Of a DNA stretch of 24,388 nucleotides, positions 7,726-14,021 are shown piece after piece. A model generated the notes under the pieces. The model was not told where the DNA came from. It did no database searches and worked only from the letters and a program-made list of their open reading frames with translations. A program made the position numbers and the translations under genes. The stretch lies in the NCBI GenBank assembly GCA_964519805.1, contig CAZFKN010000046.1, positions 1-24,388 of the forward strand. Direction: 5' to 3'. Within the stretch, counting starts at the first letter, position 1; each line of letters begins with the position of its first letter. The stretch is from DASQPE01 sp964519805. GTDB lineage: Bacteria > Gemmatimonadota > Gemmatimonadetes > Gemmatimonadales > GWC2-71-9.

Positions 7726-8248
7726 TCACGTACCCTTCCCCCGGGCGGATGCGACGCTCCAGGTCCGCGATCGCCTGCCGCACGACCTCCTCGGCGGCGC
7801 GGCGGCCGGGCGCTCGAAAGTAGTCGCGGCGTCGCTCCAGGCGGAGCGCGCGCTCCAGGCCTCGGAGCTGTCGCAAGGCGTGGCCGGCCTGGGCCGGTCG
7901 CTGGCTTCGCTTGCGGGCTCGGCCGGCCCGCCAGAGGGCTTCCGCCGATGCCGCCAGTGCGGCGTAACGCTCGTCGGCTTCCGACCGGAACTGCTGGAGG
8001 AGCCGCCGGTCCTGATCGGCCCAGAGACTCCGCGCCTCCCACGCGAGCGCGGTCCCGCCCTGCTCGGCGATCTCCTCGGCCAGCCATTCGAACGCCTCGC
8101 GCGTCTTGGCATCGGCCGGGAGGATCCAGACGGCATCGTGGAGCAGCACCGCGCCGAGCCGCTTGAGCCGCCGCCAGACGGCCAGCCGGAGCCGGGTGGG
8201 CTGACGGGGGAGCCGTGAGGAGAGCAGGATCCAGGGTGTCTCGGGCAT
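7709..8248 (-). CDS. Chromate resistance protein, stand-alone ChrB N-terminal domain
   Basis: Protein of 179 aa. The opening WILLSSRLPRQPTRLRLAVW, then RRLKRLGAVLLHDAVWILP, is the hallmark of the ChrB N-terminal domain, a winged-helix-like basic region thought to act in regulation. A long charged helical part follows (about residues 65-165), including RARKRSQRPAQAG. I chose the ATG at 8248 over the longer ATG at 8293 because homology begins at PETPWILL and because the extra 15 codons run through the likely promoter/operator. No Shine-Dalgarno sequence precedes 8248, so the message may be leaderless. It is the first gene of the chr operon and overlaps the next by 17 bases. Confidence 0.85.
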   Translation of the reverse strand: MPETPWILLSSRLPRQPTRLRLAVWRRLKRLGAVLLHDAVWILPADAKTREAFEWLAEEIAEQGGTALAWEARSLWADQDRRLLQQFRSEADERYAALAASAEALWRAGRARKRSQRPAQAGHALRQLRGLERALRLERRRDYFRAPGRRAAEEVVRQAIADLERRIRPGEGYVNALGH

Positions 8249-8256
8249 GAGGCGAA

Positions 8257-8272
8257 TGTAACTATGGTTACA
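8257..8272. promoter_or_regulatory. 16-bp perfect inverted repeat, candidate operator of the chr operon
   Basis: TGTAAC-TATG-GTTACA is a perfect 6-4-6 palindrome lying 8 bases upstream of the ATG of the first chr gene. On the minus strand it overlaps a weak promoter-like pair: TTGCAC at about 8283-8278, then 16 bases, then TACATT at 8261-8256. That promoter would start transcription close to the ATG, which fits the missing ribosome binding site. Position and symmetry suggest a repressor or activator site for a dimer. Whether the ChrB N-domain protein itself or another regulator binds is unknown. Confidence 0.55.
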
Positions 8273-8296
8273 CGCCGTGCAAGGCAGCGGCACGTG

Positions 8297-8327
8297 AAAA
8301 GGCCCTGCGGCGATGCTCGCCGCAGGG
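8297..8327 (-). terminator. Intrinsic terminator of tRNA-Pro
   Basis: An 11-bp perfect stem, CCCTGCGGCGA with TCGCCGCAGGG around a 3-base loop (8303-8327), is followed on the minus strand by CCTTTTC. It lies 15 bases beyond the tRNA 3' end and separates the tRNA from the chr operon read in the same direction. Confidence 0.85.
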
Positions 8328-8342
8328 TCCTCAGTTAGTCAG

Positions 8343-8417
8343 TCGGGGCGCCCGGATTTGAACCGGGGACCTCCTGCTCCCGAAGCAGGCGCGCTAACCG
8401 GACTGCGCCACGCCCCG
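8343..8417 (-). tRNA. tRNA-Pro (anticodon CGG)
   Basis: A full cloverleaf can be folded. The acceptor stem CGGGGCG pairs with CGCCCCG and is followed by discriminator A at 8343. The D arm is GCGC/GCGC, and the anticodon stem CCTGC/GCAGG encloses TTCGGGA, giving anticodon CGG. The T arm is CCGG-TTCAAAT-CCGG. The 3' CCA is not encoded. It reads CCG codons, common in this high-G+C genome. A strong terminator follows. Confidence 0.95.
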
Positions 8418-8532
8418 ATTTCGCGGAGCGTGAATCTGCGCGCCTGCGCTAGGCGGCGCAAGGTCTTACGGGGCTCCCTGCCGCTTCGCAGCCTTCCTGG
8501 CCCGGGGGGCGAGGAATGGGTAGCATCTTCGT
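8418..8532. other. Divergent spacer between tRNA-Pro and the deacetylase
   Basis: This 115-base region must hold the minus-strand promoter of tRNA-Pro and any plus-strand promoter for the deacetylase. I see no convincing promoter hexamers and no strong ribosome binding site before 8533; GGAATGGGTAG at 8512-8523 is the nearest purine-rich stretch. Confidence 0.3.
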
Positions 8533-9282
8533 ATGCTGATCGAAGCGGCGGGCCTCTTGGCGGGCGGTGCGGCGGGCGCGCTGCTGACGGGGCTCCGTCC
8601 GAACAGCTCCCTCTTCGGTCCGGTCGTCAGAGAGGGTGATCGGGGGCCGTTCATATACCTAACCTTTGACGATGGCCCCAATTCGGAATGGACGGAGCCG
8701 ATTCTGCAGACGCTCGACACCCTGAGTGTCCCGGCGGCGTTTTTCATGATCGGTGATGCCGTTCGACGATTGCCTTCAGTCGCGCGAGCCGTCAGCGAAC
8801 AGGGACACGACCTCGGCAACCACACCCAGAGACATCCGAATCTCGTCTGGGAGAGCCGCTCGGGCGTCCGCCGAGAAATCGACGAGGCCCACCATTCCAT
8901 AGTGGAGGAGACCGGCCGGACGCCGAGGATGTTTCGCGCGCCGTACGGGCAGCAGACGCCAGCTGTGCGCAGGGCGCTCCGACCCTGGAGCTACGTCACG
9001 TTCGGCTGGAGAATGAGCGCCCGTGATTTCGAGCGCCCCGGTGTGGAGGTCATTCGCCGGCGCCTTAGAAACCGGCTTCGGCCCGGCGCAATCGTGGTGC
9101 TTCACGACGGCGACCCGCGCGATCTCCGCGGCGATCGGGGCCAGACTGCGTCGGCTCTCCCCGGTATCATCCGCGATGCCAGAGAAGCGGGGCTTACATT
9201 CCGCCCGTTGAGGGAGTTACTCGAGCCGCCTGTTGCAATCGCGCCTCACGTCCCCTCTGGGGAACCGAAGCCCGGCTCCTAG
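8533..9282 (+). CDS. Polysaccharide deacetylase (NodB/CE4 family)
   Basis: Protein of 249 aa with all main CE4 motifs: TFDDGP (about residues 43-48, base Asp and metal Asp), HTQRHP (His-His metal pair), RAPYG (active-site groove), and LHDG near the end (catalytic His). These metal-dependent enzymes remove N- or O-acetyl groups from GlcNAc polymers, peptidoglycan or exopolysaccharide. Residues 1-21 are hydrophobic and Ala/Gly-rich and could be a signal anchor, which would place the domain outside the membrane. It precedes the glycosyltransferase run by 197 bases in the same direction, so modification of that glycan is a reasonable inference, though peptidoglycan is also possible. Confidence 0.9.
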   Translation: MLIEAAGLLAGGAAGALLTGLRPNSSLFGPVVREGDRGPFIYLTFDDGPNSEWTEPILQTLDTLSVPAAFFMIGDAVRRLPSVARAVSEQGHDLGNHTQRHPNLVWESRSGVRREIDEAHHSIVEETGRTPRMFRAPYGQQTPAVRRALRPWSYVTFGWRMSARDFERPGVEVIRRRLRNRLRPGAIVVLHDGDPRDLRGDRGQTASALPGIIRDAREAGLTFRPLRELLEPPVAIAPHVPSGEPKPGS

Positions 9283-9479
9283 CTCCGGCCGCTGAACCGT
9301 CCCGGCGCTCTTCTGATCCAGCCCACCTAAGTCATTGTCCGGTCAGCAATAGACCCCTCGGGTCTGGCCTCGATCGCGAGGGCGATCGCGGTCGGAGCAG
9401 TTCTTGCCAGATCATCCGCTAACGCCACTTTCGGCAGCCGTCGCCCCTTTGCAACGGGCAACTCCAATCCCCGAGCCGG
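9283..9479. other. Intergenic region upstream of the glycan operon
   Basis: This 197-base region probably carries the promoter of the following run of overlapping genes, but no clear -35/-10 pair can be read. It contains a 6-bp hairpin (AGACCC-CTC-GGGTCT, 9351-9365) without a T-tract and two copies of CGATCGCG (9371-9378 and 9383-9390) of unknown meaning. Confidence 0.3.
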
Positions 9480-10544
9480 ATGAGCCATCAGGGGACGCTG
9501 ACCGTATGCATGATCAACTACAACGGCGAAGCGTACCTCGAACGCTCGCTCAGCGCGGCGCTTGCGCAGAAGCCGGGCCTTCAGGAGCTCCTGGTGGTTG
9601 ACAGTGCATCGCTGGATACGAGCCTTCGCGTGGCCGGGCGCTTTCCCAACGTCAGGGTCGTTCGCCTCGATCGGAATCGGGGGCCTGCCGTCGCGCGGAA
9701 CGCGGGCTTCCAGGCCGCGACGTGCGATCGGATCCTCTTCCTCGACAGCGACATGATTCTCCCGGAGTATGTCGGGGCGCAGCTTGCGGCCGCGCTCGAC
9801 GCGGATCCCCAGGCAGCCGTCGCCGTGCCCCGGATTCTCTACGCGGACCGTCCGGACATCGTGCAGTTCGACGGCGCCGAATGCCACTTTCTCGGCGGCA
9901 TGACGCTGCATCACGCGGGATGGCGCGACCAAGAAGTGCCCGCTGTCACGAGGCGGATCGGTTCGCTGGGAACCGGGTGCTTCCTCGTGGACCGCCGCCG
10001 CCTGGGGATCCGCCACCCCTTCGACGAGTCGTTCCTGTTCAACTACGAGGATCACGACTTCGGTCTTGGTACCAGAGTGCGGGGACGTGAGATCCTCGGC
10101 GTTTCCTCGGCCTGGTGCTGGCACCTCGACGGCACGCCCGGGCTGTCGCTCCGGCCGGGCGGTCGCTACGCATCGCTCCGGGTCTACTGCCTGATCCGGA
10201 ATCGCTGGCTGGTGCTGCTCAAGTACTTCCATTGGCACACCCTGCTCCTCCTTGCACCCATGCTTGCGGTATACGAGGCGGCGCAACTTGCCACCGTAAT
10301 CGCGAAGGGCTGGCTGCCGGAGTGGTTCCGGGCAGTGGTGTGGACCGTGCGTCACTTCCCTGCGATTCTTGCCCGCCGACGCGTGGTCCAGCGCGAGCGG
10401 AGCGTGCCCGACCGCGAGCTGCTCAACGGAGGGCCACTACCCTTCCGCGAGGAGCTCACGCCCGACCCGCTGCAGCGTGCCGCCAGGGCGGCGCTCGACC
10501 GCCTCGCGGTCGCGTACTGGCAAGTGGTCCTGAGGTTCGTGTGA
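9480..10544 (+). CDS. Family 2 glycosyltransferase (rhamnosyltransferase-like)
   Basis: Inverting GT-A glycosyltransferase of 354 aa, first gene of the overlapping glycan run. Visible features are the N-terminal strand VCMINYNGE (residues 9-17), VVDSASLDTS (the D that binds uridine/nucleotide), RNRGPAVARNAGF, the metal-binding DSD at 89-91 (LFLDSDM), and FNYEDHDFG at 187-194 with the catalytic ED. A hydrophobic segment at about 252-272 suggests membrane attachment of the C-terminal part. The sugar and acceptor cannot be told. The start ATG has only a weak GAGCCGG upstream. Its TGA overlaps the GTG of the flippase gene. Confidence 0.9.
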   Translation: MSHQGTLTVCMINYNGEAYLERSLSAALAQKPGLQELLVVDSASLDTSLRVAGRFPNVRVVRLDRNRGPAVARNAGFQAATCDRILFLDSDMILPEYVGAQLAAALDADPQAAVAVPRILYADRPDIVQFDGAECHFLGGMTLHHAGWRDQEVPAVTRRIGSLGTGCFLVDRRRLGIRHPFDESFLFNYEDHDFGLGTRVRGREILGVSSAWCWHLDGTPGLSLRPGGRYASLRVYCLIRNRWLVLLKYFHWHTLLLLAPMLAVYEAAQLATVIAKGWLPEWFRAVVWTVRHFPAILARRRVVQRERSVPDRELLNGGPLPFREELTPDPLQRAARAALDRLAVAYWQVVLRFV

Positions 10545-11812
10545 GCGCCCCCGGTGGCCGGCGGCTGCCCAGGGTGGCCGGCGACATGGGGGTGGCCCTT
10601 GGCTCGCACCTCTTCTACAAGGTCTCGGGATACGTCACCCTTGCCCTGCTGACCCGGTATCTCGACAAGGCCGCCATGGGCGAGTTCTTCTTCGCCGCGA
10701 CGTTGGCCGGGATCGTCGTTCTCTTCACCGAGCTGGGCACCCACCGCAAGCTGGTCCGCAGCGCAGCGAGCGATCCCGAGAACGCCCTCAAGGCGATGTC
10801 CGAAGTCGTCTCGTTCCGGCTGCCGCTTTTCGCGGTCTACTTCGCCGTCGTCAACGCCTTCACGTTCGTCGTGCGGCCGGAGCTCGTGCCGGTCATGCTG
10901 CTCACCTCGGCATACGTAGCGTTGGAGGAGCTCTATCTGAGCTTCGGATCGCTCTTTGTGGGTATCCGGCGTCTCGTCCATAACGCGGTCGCGGGGGTTT
11001 GCTGCAGGCTGGTGCTGGTCGGGCTGATTCTGCTCGTGATCCGGACGAACCTCGGTTTCAGGGCGATCCTCGTCGCACACGTCGCCGCGAACGCGATCCT
11101 CGTGCTGGTCGGCTATGTCATCGTACGGCGCCGGGTCGGCCCCGTGCGGCTCTCGTGGGGGGCGGGGCGGGCGAAGGACATCACCACAGAGTCCTTCCCC
11201 CTGTTCATGGTGTCGCTCCTGACGATGATCCACGCCAGAGTGGACACGGTGATGCTCGGCTTCATGGGCTCCTACAGCGACGTGGCCAGCTATCAAGCCG
11301 CCTACAAAGTGCTGGAGGCGTCGCGCTTCGCCGTCCGGCCAGCCACGACCGTGTTGTTCCCGCTGTTGGCGGCAATGGCCGCGCGGCACGAGTGGGACGG
11401 ACTCAGAGCCTATATGGGTCGTGCGCTCACGAGCGCCGGATGGATCGGTTTGGCGGTCGCCGGTGTCGTCGCCGTGACGGCGGGCGTAGTCGTGCGGCTC
11501 GCGTTCGGCGGACAGTATGCCGACGCCGCCCCGCTCCTCCGGGTGCTCGCGCTCTCCCTGCCGCTGCTCTTCGTAAGCAGCATCGCGGTGATGGTCTCGC
11601 AGGCGATCTGCCGGGAGCGCGACTTGCTGGCGCTCCTGGCCATCTGCGTCGCCCTCAACGTCGGTGCCAACCTCATCGCGATTCCGCGCTGGGGGCCGTT
11701 GGGGGCAGCTTGGACGACGGTAGGCTCTGAGCTCCTGCTCTGCTCTCTCCTACTGCGCGCGAACGCAGTGTGGCTCTTGCGGCCGCTCGTGGAGGAAGGG
11801 GCTGCAGCATGA
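10541..11812 (+). CDS. Wzx-like oligosaccharide flippase
   Basis: Polytopic protein of 423 aa of the MATE/MOP polysaccharide-transporter type, which flips undecaprenyl-linked oligosaccharide across the inner membrane. Around 12 hydrophobic segments are visible. The opening HLFYKVSGYVTLALLTRYLD, then an FFFAATLAG-type helix, is typical, as are RVDTVMLG and FVSSIAVMVSQA. I chose the GTG at 10541 because it forms the GTGA overlap with the upstream stop, has TGAGG upstream and begins just before the first conserved helix. The open frame further upstream is a shadow of the GT2 gene. It overlaps the next gene by ATGA. Confidence 0.88.
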   Translation: MSAPGGRRLPRVAGDMGVALGSHLFYKVSGYVTLALLTRYLDKAAMGEFFFAATLAGIVVLFTELGTHRKLVRSAASDPENALKAMSEVVSFRLPLFAVYFAVVNAFTFVVRPELVPVMLLTSAYVALEELYLSFGSLFVGIRRLVHNAVAGVCCRLVLVGLILLVIRTNLGFRAILVAHVAANAILVLVGYVIVRRRVGPVRLSWGAGRAKDITTESFPLFMVSLLTMIHARVDTVMLGFMGSYSDVASYQAAYKVLEASRFAVRPATTVLFPLLAAMAARHEWDGLRAYMGRALTSAGWIGLAVAGVVAVTAGVVVRLAFGGQYADAAPLLRVLALSLPLLFVSSIAVMVSQAICRERDLLALLAICVALNVGANLIAIPRWGPLGAAWTTVGSELLLCSLLLRANAVWLLRPLVEEGAAA

Positions 11813-12852
11813 CGGCGCTCCGACGGTTGGACCTCGTGTTTCATGGTGTCTCGGCTTCAGTGCTGTCGAGCGACCCGGAGTGCCTGGCCCTCGTAGAGGC
11901 CGATTTCTCACTTTTCCTGACCGCCGCCCCTCCGGCCGGTAAGGCGGTCGCCATCGAGGTGCAGCTCGTAGTGGGCCAGCCGCCATATGAACGAATTCCG
12001 GAGGGAACGACCCCGCTGGTATGCACGAAGGACGCCGTCGTGTATCGGTATCGGGGGGTGCGGTACTACGACTCCGGCGGCAAGGCGCTGGTGATCTACG
12101 ATATGCGCCACGGCCGAGCCGAGGCGCACAGCCTGGATCGGGATCTCCTCCGAGAGAAGTGCTACCTGCTACTCATGACCCGGATCGGCGAGGAGCTGGA
12201 CCGCCGCGGCTTGCACCGTATCCACGCGATGGGCGTGGTACATGGCGGACACGCGGTTCTTTGCCTCATGCCCTCAGGCGCCGGGAAGACCACGCTTGCC
12301 CTCTCGCTGCTCGAGCGGCGCGACTTCAGCCTCCTCTCCGAGGAGGTGCCGCTCGTCTCCCGCGCCGGGCGGCTCTATTCGTTCCCGATCCGGATCGGAG
12401 TAGTGGACGGGACGCCCCTCGAGGTGCCTCCCCGCTTTCTGCACCGGTTCCGCCGCTCGCGCCATGGGCCGAAGGTGCTCATCGACACCCGGTACTATGC
12501 GGACCGGATCACAGACACCGCCGAGCCTGGGATGGTGTTCGTGGGGCGTCGTGTCGGCACGGGCGAAGCGGGCATCGGGCCGCTCTCGCGACTCAGGGGT
12601 CTCGCGGCACTGGTTCGCTTCTGCGTGGTGGGGAGCGGCATCCCACAGCTCCTCGAGTATCTGCTGCAGCTGGACCTTGGCGACCCGGGCCGCCAGGTAC
12701 CGATTCTATGGTCGCGATTTCTGGCGTCGGTGGCATTGGTGCGCCGAAGCGCCGTCTATGAGCTCCGCCTGGGCCCCGACCGCGAGGCTAACGCGGCGCT
12801 CGTCGCCCAGTGGGCGGCCAGACCGGCTCCGGGGTCGAGGCGGTGGGCATGA
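11809..12852 (+). CDS. HprK-related P-loop kinase
   Basis: Protein of 347 aa with an HPr-kinase-like C-terminal domain. Walker A is PSGAGKTT at 155-162, preceded by HAMGVVHGGHAVL (139-151), the same layout as in HprK. LLSEEVPLV (175-183) sits where HprK has its acidic metal-binding pair. HprK phosphorylates HPr Ser46, but no PTS gene is in view. HprK-like kinases lacking the PTS link occur in lasso-peptide and surface-glycan clusters, where they modify a Ser or another hydroxyl. The N-terminal 120 residues are not recognised. I chose the ATG at 11809 for its GGAGGAAGGGG ribosome binding site and its ATGA overlap. Its job here, such as phosphorylating a sugar, peptide or lipid-linked intermediate, is inference. 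Confidence 0.75.
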   Translation: MTALRRLDLVFHGVSASVLSSDPECLALVEADFSLFLTAAPPAGKAVAIEVQLVVGQPPYERIPEGTTPLVCTKDAVVYRYRGVRYYDSGGKALVIYDMRHGRAEAHSLDRDLLREKCYLLLMTRIGEELDRRGLHRIHAMGVVHGGHAVLCLMPSGAGKTTLALSLLERRDFSLLSEEVPLVSRAGRLYSFPIRIGVVDGTPLEVPPRFLHRFRRSRHGPKVLIDTRYYADRITDTAEPGMVFVGRRVGTGEAGIGPLSRLRGLAALVRFCVVGSGIPQLLEYLLQLDLGDPGRQVPILWSRFLASVALVRRSAVYELRLGPDREANAALVAQWAARPAPGSRRWA

Positions 12853-14021
12853 GACGGCGTTATCGCGTGGCGATGATCGCGGCCTGTCCGTTCCCGTGCC
12901 CGCGCGGCACGCCCATCCGCATCCACCGCTTGGCGGAAGCGTTGAGCCGTCGCGGGCACGAGGTTCATGTCATCACCTATCACCTCGGCCAAGACGACCA
13001 GGAGCTTCCCTTCGCCGTCCACCGGATCCCAAGGGTGCCTTATCACAAGGTCTCGCCGGGGCCCTCTTGCGGGAAGCTGGCAATCGTGGACCCGATGCTG
13101 GTCCTCGCGCTGCGCCAATTCCTGGCCATGCACACCATCGACGTCATCCATGCCCACCACTACGAAGGATTGCTGGTGGCCCGTTGCGCCCGCGGCCGCC
13201 GTCCGCTCCCAATCGTGTACGACGCGCACACCCTGCTCGAAACGGAGCTGCCATACTATCCGCTTGGACTGCCTAACGGCGTGAAGCGTGCCATCGGCAG
13301 GACGCTCGACCGATGGCTCCCGAGGCGATCGGATCACGTCATCGCGGTGACCGAAAACATCAGGGGGGCGCTAATCGGCGCGGAGGCCGTTAGCGAGGAT
13401 CGGGTCTCAGTGGTCGAGAACGGGGTCGAGCTGGACGCCTTCCCATTGAACGGGCACTCGGCCGGGAAGCATGAGAGGCCGGCGCTCGTCTTCGCCGGCA
13501 ACCTCGCGCCGTACCAGCGTATCGACCTGCTCGTCCGCTCATTCCGGACCGTGGTGGACACGAGGAAGGACGCGCGCCTGCTCGTGGTCGGAACCTCGTC
13601 GTTGGAGCAATACGATCACCTCGCGCTCGAGCTTTGCGTGCGAGACCTCATCCAGACGGTTCCTGCCGACTTCAGCGCGTTGCCCTCGCACCTGGCCGGT
13701 GCCGACATCGCCCTCAATCCACGGACCGCATGCGCAGGCGTTCCGCAGAAACTTCTCAACTACATGGCTGCCGGCAAGCCAATCGTGTCGTTCGCCGGGT
13801 CGGGCAAGTTGCTGGAGCACGGCCGGACGGGGTGGCTCGTCCCGGACGGGGATACCGAGGCGTTCGGCGGGGCAGTGCTCCACCTGCTGAGCAAACCGGA
13901 CCTGGCGCGCGCGCTCGGCGCGGCGGCCCGACGTCACGTGACGGACCATTTCAGCTGGGACCGCTCGGCCCGGTTGGTCGAGGCGGTTTACGAGCAGGTG
14001 GACAATGAGCGCGCCTTCTAG
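12849..14021 (+). CDS. Family 4 glycosyltransferase (GT-B)
   Basis: Protein of 390 aa with two Rossmann-like domains. The N domain has MIAACPFPCPRGTPIRI (the glycine loop) and VIHAHHYEGLLVA. The middle has VYDAHTLLETELPYY, typical of retaining GT4 enzymes. The C domain has VVENGVELDAF, VFAGNLAPYQRIDLLVRSF, and the donor site GVPQKLLNYMAAGKPIV followed by GRTGWLVPDGD. In the usual EX7E motif the second Glu would fall at the Asn of KLLNYM; this N-variant occurs in some bacterial GT4 enzymes but is worth noting. The ATG at 12849 overlaps the kinase stop (ATGA). A longer in-frame start at 12810 lies inside the kinase gene. It overlaps the next gene by 17 bases. Confidence 0.88.
   Translation: MRRRYRVAMIAACPFPCPRGTPIRIHRLAEALSRRGHEVHVITYHLGQDDQELPFAVHRIPRVPYHKVSPGPSCGKLAIVDPMLVLALRQFLAMHTIDVIHAHHYEGLLVARCARGRRPLPIVYDAHTLLETELPYYPLGLPNGVKRAIGRTLDRWLPRRSDHVIAVTENIRGALIGAEAVSEDRVSVVENGVELDAFPLNGHSAGKHERPALVFAGNLAPYQRIDLLVRSFRTVVDTRKDARLLVVGTSSLEQYDHLALELCVRDLIQTVPADFSALPSHLAGADIALNPRTACAGVPQKLLNYMAAGKPIVSFAGSGKLLEHGRTGWLVPDGDTEAFGGAVLHLLSKPDLARALGAAARRHVTDHFSWDRSARLVEAVYEQVDNERAF

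Noticed and set aside
9371..9390. Two CGATCGCG copies as a regulatory repeat
   Set aside because: Short, GC-rich and expected by chance in this composition; no further copies nearby and no promoter alignment.
10115..10540. N-terminal extension of the flippase
   Set aside because: Lies inside the GT2 gene and reads as Arg/Pro/Ala-rich shadow; the GTG at 10541 with GTGA overlap is the better start.
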